From: Glandiceps talaboti
Lineage: Eukaryota; Hemichordata; Enteropneusta; Spengelidae
Assembly (NCBI RefSeq): GCF_964340395.1
Contig: NC_135555.1
Span: 12,166,246 to 12,193,745, forward strand
Direction of reading: 5' to 3'
DNA: 27,500 bases
The notes beneath the pieces are model-generated. The model saw only the letters and a list, made by a program, of their open reading frames with translations, did no database searches and had not been told where the DNA came from. Numbering within the stretch: the stretch's first letter is position 1; each line of letters opens with the position of its first letter. The position numbers were made by a program, and so were the translations under genes. Below, one piece after another: positions 20,749 through 27,500 of the stretch.

Positions 20749-20842
20749 CTGTTGAAAAACACAAAAAAAAAGAATTGTACATCTTTTCTTTTTTTTAAAA
20801 AAATCAAAAAAATCAAACTTTTGAACGGTTTAAAAGGTCATT

Positions 20843-20898
<56 letters not shown>

Positions 20899-22993
20899 GG
20901 ACTAATTTTGGACAACAATAAACTAGCATGCTATTTTTCAATATTTACTTTGTTAAATATTGTCGATTTTTCATTGTATCGTATACAATATGTAAACATG
21001 GAATAATTCACTCAGACTAATGGCGTCATTGTTACGTAGGTAACCCACACGGAAATAACAAAATCCTACATTGAGGAAATACAAATACGTGCGAATACTT
21101 GCGGAAATAAAAGAATGTACGCTTCATAGATCACACTTTAACAATACGATGCTTTATATCACGAGGTAACGTAAATTACGCGTTTGTCAATTCATGGAGA
21201 GGTATACCTCAATTCAAAGTAGGGATATCTGTGTTTTAGTTTTTTGTAATTACAGGGTTGGTTTTTTTTTCGTGAAAGCTTTGTTTCCCCGCAACATGAC
21301 GATTTATCATGATCAGATTATACTCGAAGGTGAAGACGATCCGCATTTACACGTCGTTTCCGTAATGCATCGGAATTCACTGCACCTATTAAAGCAAGTT
21401 TTTGTACCGTGTACCGGTCAAGTTCAAAAGGTGCGTGCATTATGTCACGGTACAATCAAGTATACATTGTTATTGATACCGTTGCGATAGTTCTGCACGT
21501 ACGTATACGATATTCGTTTGTACACAATGGGAATGAAACATTTATTGTCACAGTGCACAGTGATTGTTAGCAAACAATTCTGAAGTTTAGGCAGTTGAAA
21601 CCTCACTAATACAAGAATTATTTTGTGACCAAAAAATGAATTCTCGTATGCCAGATCAAAGTGGTGTTTTTTCTTTCCGATTAGATATACACTTAGCTTA
21701 CAAAAAGCACGTAGCATTACGTTGTCCTTCACGAAACAAGTAAAGGGATGTATGTATATTGTGTATTAGATTTCAATGACTAACGTTTCGGAATCAATTC
21801 TCAAGATCTTGCCAAATGCATAATGTATGATGCGGCGATAGGTAGTGACGTACGGCGATGTAGAACAATCTACGTGAGGTATATATGTATACAATTTTAT
21901 AACATGATTCGAGTCTTTTCTATGACTAGTTTGGAAATTTAAACAGTTACTAATTAAATTTCTTTCAATAACATTTCAAATTCGAGATTTATCCGTTGCA
22001 ACATAAATTTGAAACAGTTTTACTATTTATTTCCTTTCTTCAAACACGGTGCAAAGTTATCTGCTTGAACCAAGGCCATGTAATGCATCATCAAATATTG
22101 CGTGTCTTTTCGCTGAAAAAATTACTCGTATAATATTTGAGTCATTTTGAAACAGTAATGGTAAAGTTTCCCAGCTGATTCCAGGGATTTCCATTCCATT
22201 TTCATGAATCGATATTGCTGCACATATTCTTGGAAATTATCATCTTAAATTTGTAAGAACTCAACGAATATTGGTCTGGGGGGGGGGGAGGGGGTGAATC
22301 ATACTAACGGAAGAGGGGGCCACCGCATACATGGGGAGGAACAATTTAAAATATTGAACTTACCCTCCTTCGATGTAATTGAGAAGGACTGATGTGAGAT
22401 GGTTCTGTTTATCGTTGGAACACCACCTGGAACACATTGGGAAGGCGATTTTCTCAAAGCCATTCATAACATGCGACTGGTGGTGCATGTCCATTTCCCG
22501 GCACAGCTGGAAGCCCCTGGGACACGTGACGCGGTACTCTGTCGCTGTAGCTGATCTGTAGTTGATCTTGACTTGCAGGTAATGCTCTGTAGAGATGAGA
22601 ATATAGAGGTCAGAGGTCATGAGATACAGATATACAATGTCAGAAAAATTTCGCTCGGTGTATAAATCTACAATTTGATATTTGAATGTGGTCTATTCTT
22701 AGTTTATATGCTAGCATGTAAAAAAAACATGACGTAAGGTGATGGATTGACGATGAACACTGTCGCCATAACTGTTCAAGTTTTTTTTTGTGTTCCGACC
22801 TTTAACTACTCACTGTGTTAGTTTGAGTACCTATTTCACAATATCAACAAGTTGTTGTTGTAAAATGTCAAGATTACTAAGGTAGAGTAATTTTATATTC
22901 GTGAAATCGTAATAATACAAATGAGTTTTTAAGTAAAACAAAGATAAGCAGTGGTTGATTGAAAATTTATTTTGAACAAGTAACCTATGTGTT

Positions 22994-23053
<60 letters not shown>

Positions 23054-26000
23054 GAGCATAATTGAGCAAGTGTATAAACCAGGCGTATCAACGGGTTTGT
23101 TTAGTTCTGCTATTAAGTCGGGATGAGGACACGTGTCCATATACGGTAACTTGACAATGCATCATGTGGCCATCGTCGTAAACCGCAGCCTCTTTTACGG
23201 CACCGTCCAAGATGCACCGTTATTTCGCATTGTCGCGGAAGAAACAATAGCTCTGGTTTGCGAGAATGAATGTGGCAGGGTATGCGTATGTCAATGAATT
23301 TTGATTCGACATGTGCAGGGGTATAGTAGGATAAAGACGGGAGTCAAATATTGAAACAATTAAATCAGATACTAAGACCAGGAATCATCTCCTAAAAAAC
23401 CCCATACCATGTTTCTCTTATTCACCATGTGGAGGCGCAATTGAAGGGAAGTCCTTTGCTAGCGTGTGCGTACAAGAAACCAAAGTTGTCTTCACTATTG
23501 GCTGACAATCCTGCATACGCATTTAGCTTTTAGATAGAAATATATCAACCCTGGTTCATAGGACTGACATAAAAGTATCTAACAAGAAGTATCCGTTTCG
23601 ATGTGACAAACATAGTGCAATGTAATGTAATGTAATATAGAGTATAACTTTCGTTTTTATTGTCCGGGGAATTTGAAAAATTTCAACCCAAGCTATATAG
23701 ACATGAAATGTCGAACATTTTGTCATTGTAATAACATTTTACATGTACATGTAAGCCAGGGTCCAGACACATTCCGGTGCTGCCTTCGCATATATGAGGA
23801 AACGGTGACTGATGTTTTCGGAAAAAAAGAGGCATGGGGATTCACGCCACGACAGAGCTACAGCAATTCAAATTTATGAAATTATTACTCAAATTTGGTT
23901 TATGGAAATATGGGACTTTAATATATGACATGGACTTTTCACAAATCACATTAAAAGAAATTAAATATTACACCCCTTCCGGTGGCGTTTGATTGTACAG
24001 GTATGAACAATGATATAATAGTTAATCCTCGTGTTGGTTGTTATTTGGTTGTTATTTTGCACTGACCAGCTGAAAGTAACCAACGCACAACAAGTTACTT
24101 CAGACTAAATCTGTTTGACGGCGTGATGTCAGCCATGATCGAAAGTGGCCACCGGTGACTGACTGACCGACTACATGTACTGATGACTTGTTTCGTTTCG
24201 TTGATAATGCATCACTTTGAAACTTTCCCTATCAAAAGGACACCATCTGTGTTTAAAGTTTCGATTCCAGAGAGCGATTCTAGATTCTTTCGATAGATAA
24301 CGAACAGGCCGTAAATGAAAGATAACAAACCATCATCTTGTTCATTGACCAGGCCGCATTTGTTCCCCATCCTGTGTTTTTTTGTTACCGTTAACAATTT
24401 ATTTTATATCAAATCTCGACCAAATCTATTTCCTTGAATATAATAACAATGTCCACAAACACAATTACTATTAATGCCATAATTTGATGAATAACTATGT
24501 TTATGAAGCTTGGAAAGAAATACGAGGATATGATGACACAAGAAAAATTGCGTTGAGAGAGGGTGGGGTGAAGAGTGTTGTTTTTTTAGGATGTGGGTTA
24601 TCCAAAACAGCTTGGTGTGACTATCAAAATGTTAATTTACCTGGTGGTAGTTTAGAGGGACTTAATGGAGAATCGATTGTCAATCTGTCGTCGCTGTCAC
24701 TTCCACTGTCTGAACTAGAGCATGGTGAAAACTGACACTCGATCTTTAGCTTCTTAGGCGAGTAGTCTGAGTCGTCATCACTGTATTGACGCTTGATGGC
24801 GTTCCTCACAGGTGATCCAAAGGTTGCTGATGTACTTGTCGGAGATAAGCTGCTCCAGTCACCATACGTATGGCTCGAGGAATCTAGGATCGAAAAAAAC
24901 AACATATTTAAAATTTTTTGTAAAGGGTTTAAAAACTTTTTCTAAAATCCATGCCATTTCAACCCAACAACAAATTTCCCAATTTTTAAAGAAAAAACCA
25001 AAAGTTTTAGATTTAAAAAAAATGTTTGTTCATTGCACGATCAGAGTACATGTATTTTAATGAGTGCGCCATCACAAGGCCACTCAATGTACACATAAAG
25101 ACACGTGATCGGCAATGTTGTGATATTTGGATAATAGAAAAATAGATTCGTGACAATATATATATATTTATATTTATATTTACACAAGTTAGATGGAATC
25201 TAACATCATGATGAACTGATAATATAATTAAAACCACTCTCCATATTTCGACTTTAATTTACGATGAATAATAGATAAATGGACTGTTGACAGTACAGTA
25301 TAGTTTGTAACTACCACACCAATGTTATTCAATATGTTGGTGGTGATCTACCACGTGACGTCTTAACGAAATTTGAACAGCGCCACCTACAGCGATAGCG
25401 AAATTCTTTCGTTTACATTTTTTTTTTAAACTTCGTTGGCGTTTTTCCTATATTTCTTCGTTTAGAAAACATTGGGCTTTCGTATCTCTACATTTCGAAC
25501 ATCTGTTACATAATATTTTAAACAAATTGTTCATGGAAAATGTCTGTACATTATGAAAAAATAACCCCAATCTTACTGATTGTAACTTTACTCGTCACGT
25601 ATACTAAAAAATAACTAAATATTACTAAAAAAAATATCAACTTATCATGTTTTTTCACTCCAGAGCCAGTGCATACTTTTCTACTGATGCGGAGAAAAAA
25701 TACGCTAGTTTGTACTGCCATAAAGAGGACAGTGATTTAACTTTACGACAATGTTCTAGACATGTCATTCCGAACACTTGTGACGTGGAAATCAATGTCA
25801 CGGCATAATTTGACTTTCTGAAAAAAAATGCGGTTTTGCTAAAAACTGCACATTTGTATAAATAGACATGTTAGTACTAACCAGACGTGGACGTCCACGA
25901 ACTGAATGTACTAGGAATTCCTGACATGGTATGTGGTGGTGAGTCGTGAGCAGCTTCCAAGTCACTCTGTATAATGTTGTCAAGATCGTCCAACGTAGCC

Positions 26001-27022
26001 GTTGCTGCCGGCATGGTAAAGGCATCCGATGTTGTTGGTGGTGGACTTATCACTACAAATTAAACGAGAAAGGGGATATCAGTGTTATAAGAATTGAAAT
26101 ACACGATATTGTGTTGTCTATCTTCTAGAATGCACTACTGTGATTGTATAGCATAGATCCTTTCTATGAATTACAAGTAGCTTGGCATTTCAAAGAATGA
26201 CTATAGACTTGAAAATGAAAGTAGACAGAATTTGAGGTAAGTGAAACATTAAACAATACACATGATGAGTAACTCATAATCCACTGTCTATACATGTATA
26301 TAATATGAATTGACAGAACATCTAGACTTGATGGGGTGAAAATACATGAAAGAGTAAAGACCATAAACTGAACAGATTTTAACTAAAAAAACGACGTTAA
26401 ATTTCGTAATCTTCTGTTTGTAAGAAAAAGGCCGAAATTTTCATTCTAGCGAGCAATGTGGTACATCTGTAAGTGACAAAGGAAACAAACGTCCAACTAA
26501 ACAGTGTATGACTGTACGTTGGAACGCTGGCCTAAGAAGTACCGGGTCAGGCTCGGCCTCGGTGGATCGGCTTAGTGGGGAACACAGAGAACGCATATCG
26601 ATAGCACGCCCTCTATCACCACGCAATCGTGACTTTTGTTTTCCTTCCCTAAAATCAATCCCGAGTGTCTATGAGTCATCAGTCAAGTCAAAACTAATTT
26701 TCGCAAATTACTCGAATGATAAGATTCGATTCAGATAGACAAAGTGTAGTTTAAAAAATAATTTATGAAAAAAAATACAGTGTATTTAACTTGAGTAACT
26801 TGACACTATAATGGTACACAAGTATTTAGCAGCCGTGATGGTAATAGTGTGAATAATGCAAGTACAGGAACTGAATCAATAGCGCCACCAGCCAAGCCGT
26901 ATATTGTATTCTTTCGTTTAAAGACTACACTTACCGAGATTGAACGATCCTCCGTCGAATCCATGGCTACGTCGTGACGGTGTGTATGGCGGATGATTTA
27001 TACCAGGAATCACAGGATATTC
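20292..27022 (-). CDS. Interferon regulatory factor, 3' part only ('gene B'), five exons, 5' end outside window
   Basis: Joins 27022-26935, 26052-25882, 24883-24641, 22586-22364 and 20748-20292 on the minus strand. All junctions are GT/AG with compatible phases, giving 393 residues and TGA. Counting from the first visible residue: a Ser/Thr/Pro-rich linker (1-167), a bipartite NLS-like element (KR at 117-118, KKLK at 130-133), an acidic Ser-Asp stretch, an IAD (about 168-350), and a Pro-directed C-terminal tail. The DBD must be encoded upstream, beyond position 27500. It lies immediately 5' of gene A in the same orientation, and the shared IAD intron position and phases indicate tandem paralogues. 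It is predicted to be a nuclear, IAD-dimerising transcription factor. The RLCRTVFFW motif is reminiscent of the vertebrate IRF4/IRF8 type, but I do not assign orthology. Confidence 0.88.
20843..20899. repeat. (GACA)14 microsatellite
   Basis: 57 bases of uninterrupted GACA on the plus strand (TGTC in the transcript), ending about 95 bases before the terminal-exon acceptor. Confidence 0.97.
21256..21430 (+). CDS. Doubtful single exon, opposite strand, unknown product
   Basis: The interval is bounded by a good acceptor (TTTAGTTTTTTGTAATTACAG) and a donor-like AAAG|GTGCGT. In between, one frame stays open for 58 codons, with readable segments such as MTIYHDQIILEGEDDPHLHV and HRNSLHLLKQVFVPC. It is locally CpG-richer than the intron. 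No domain is recognised and no partner exons were found, so it may be a fossil transposon fragment or chance. Confidence 0.15.
22278..22336 (+). repeat. G-run cluster (potential G-quadruplex / i-motif)
   Basis: Four G runs of 11, 5, 5 and 4 at 22278, 22290, 22315 and 22333 on the plus strand. The transcript of gene B carries the C-rich complement just inside the intron after the 22364 donor. The loop lengths are long for a classic quadruplex. Confidence 0.6.
22364..22586 (-). CDS. Gene B exon: first part of IRF association domain
   Basis: Acceptor CTCATCTCTACAG|AG and donor GGAGG|GTAAGT. The exon encodes LQVKINYRS, CPRGFQLCRE, IAFPMCSRW and LTSVLLNYIEG, in the same order as gene A exon 6. 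It enters in phase 1 and leaves in phase 2, as in gene A. It carries an extra Met/His-rich insertion and several cysteines relative to gene A. A G-rich tract on the plus strand (C-rich in the transcript) starts 28 bases past the donor. Confidence 0.9.
22587..24640 (-). other. Gene B intron upstream of the IAD
   Basis: 2,054 bases. It contains the (TTG)20 tract and a short TGTAATGTAATGTAATA run near 23620. The section around 23150-23260 is CpG-richer but has no recognisable gene. Confidence 0.85.
22995..23054. repeat. (TTG)20 microsatellite
   Basis: 60 bases of perfect TTG repeat. The minus-strand open frame through it is an artefact of the repeat. Confidence 0.97.
24641..24883 (-). CDS. Gene B linker exon with bipartite NLS and acidic serine run
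   Basis: Acceptor TTTCGATCCTAG|AT and donor CCAG|GTAAAT. The 243-base exon, phase 1 at both ends, encodes a Ser/Thr-rich start, then KRQYSDDDSDYSPKKLKIE, then a Ser/Asp run with several SP sites (DSPLSP). The two basic clusters are separated by 11 residues, fitting a bipartite NLS. L132-K133-I-E fits the SUMO consensus. The S/D runs resemble casein kinase 2 targets and the SP sites resemble proline-directed kinase targets. Confidence 0.85.
24884..25881 (-). other. Gene B intron between linker exons 2 and 3
   Basis: 998 bases of AT-rich DNA. It contains CCACGTGACGTC (an E-box overlapping a CRE half) at 25351-25362 and one copy of an AGCGCCACC...TTCTTTCGTTTA motif pair at 25379-25415. No gene is seen. 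Confidence 0.8.
25882..26052 (-). CDS. Gene B linker exon with acidic helix-like segment
   Basis: Acceptor TTTAATTTGTAG|TG and donor TCTG|GTTAGT. The 171-base exon encodes ISPPPTTSDAF, then LDDLDNIIQSDLEAA and a Ser/Thr-rich end. The alternating acidic and hydrophobic residues in LDDLDNIIQSDLEAA resemble a short transactivation helix, which is an inference. Both ends are phase 1. Confidence 0.78.
26053..26934 (-). other. Gene B intron between linker exons 1 and 2
   Basis: 882 bases. It contains an ISRE-like GAAAATGAAA at 26211-26220 and the second copy of the AGCGCCACC...TTCTTTCGTTTA motif pair at 26881-26921, directly before the exon donor. No gene is seen. Confidence 0.75.
26935..27022 (-). 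CDS. Gene B linker exon (first exon visible)
   Basis: Acceptor CCTTTCTCTAG|GAA and donor CTCG|GTAAGT. The 88-base exon encodes 29 residues beginning EYPVIPGINHPPYTPSRRSH and running on to a glycine-rich end, entering in phase 0 and leaving in phase 1. There is no domain by itself. It is accepted because both splice sites are good and the phase joins the next exon without a break. It is Pro/Gly/Ser-rich like IRF linkers. Confidence 0.7.
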
Positions 27023-27500
27023 CTAGAGAAAGGACGATATTGTTTAAAACATTCAGTTAGAAAAGACAAATATTGTGATACAACTGAAGCTGGTCAACAG
27101 ATAAATATATCCATTACATTTTATGGTTTCTAAATTCATCCGTACATTACACGTAGCTTTGCAAAGTTTATTTTTAGTTCGACGAAATCTACAAATATGA
27201 TAAAATCAGTCCATCAAGACAGATACTATACTATAGTACAATGAAACTAAAGATCATTATAAGTGTTCGCGTGTTGTGTTGTATACTTCGAGATTGAACA
27301 AAAACAATAACATAAAAATTGTTTCCATTTATAAGACGGTAACTATTACATAACCTAAAATTTTCGTTTAGTACATTATCAGGGTAGTTTTCGAATTTAT
27401 CAATATTATAAACCAGCTATTGTGTCACAGTGGTTGTTACATATCCTAGCCCAATAACGTACGACGCGATGGAATTCACTGCACAATCACATACAAAAAC
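27023..27500 (-). other. Gene B intron, continues past the right edge
   Basis: 478 bases upstream of the first visible exon. AT-rich, with no exon recognised; the DBD exons must lie further right. Confidence 0.6.

Larger units (their letters stand above)
20749..22363 (-). other. Gene B intron within the IAD
   Basis: 1,615 bases. It carries a (GACA)n tract near the 3' acceptor, a possible small plus-strand exon at 21256-21430, and a G-rich plus-strand tract next to the 5' donor. The rest is AT-rich. Confidence 0.85.

Noticed and set aside
22831-23091. ORF with a poly-threonine run
   Set aside because: Produced by reading through the (TTG)20 microsatellite.

Overview
The window is animal nuclear DNA, not bacterial. 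It is AT-rich, and its only convincing genes are split by GT/AG introns of roughly 0.9-3 kb. Both are members of the interferon regulatory factor (IRF) family, both lie on the minus strand, and they sit head to tail. IRFs are metazoan transcription factors. Simple tandem repeats, minisatellite-like arrays and telomere-like (TTAGGG) tracts inside introns, together with compact gene spacing, suggest a non-vertebrate such as a marine deuterostome or lophotrochozoan. I cannot name the species.

Right part (20292-27022): the 3' five coding exons of one IRF gene ('gene B'). They encode a Ser/Pro-rich linker, an IRF association domain (IAD) split over two exons, and a Pro-rich tail. The five exons join in one frame to 393 residues plus stop. 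Its DNA-binding domain (DBD) lies beyond the right edge. The region 18624-20291 holds its 3' UTR, a candidate poly(A) signal and the promoter of the next gene.

Left part (2481-16498, with a possible non-coding first exon ending at 18623): a complete IRF gene ('gene A'). Six coding exons join in frame to 740 residues: a five-tryptophan DBD (2 exons), an acidic-then-basic segment (1 exon), a 1.09-kb exon encoding a long low-complexity Ser/Thr/Pro/Val linker, and an IAD split over two exons. The codon phase at the start of the IAD, and at the intron within it, is identical in A and B. This points to tandem duplication of one ancestral gene.

Introns carry most of the remaining structure: a 47-bp minisatellite (3069-3655), an (AAC)n tract, a possible LINE 3' remnant, a foldback element with a TTAGGG-rich loop (about 9516-9758), a 182-bp tandem duplication (10487-10862), a diverged tandem array (about 12375-13310), and (GACA)n and (TTG)n microsatellites. 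Putative regulatory sequences include paired full CRE palindromes upstream of a TATA-like element, ISRE-like cores, an RFX X-box and a DR1 site. No tRNA, rRNA or CRISPR features were seen. The region 1-2480 downstream of gene A has no recognisable gene.
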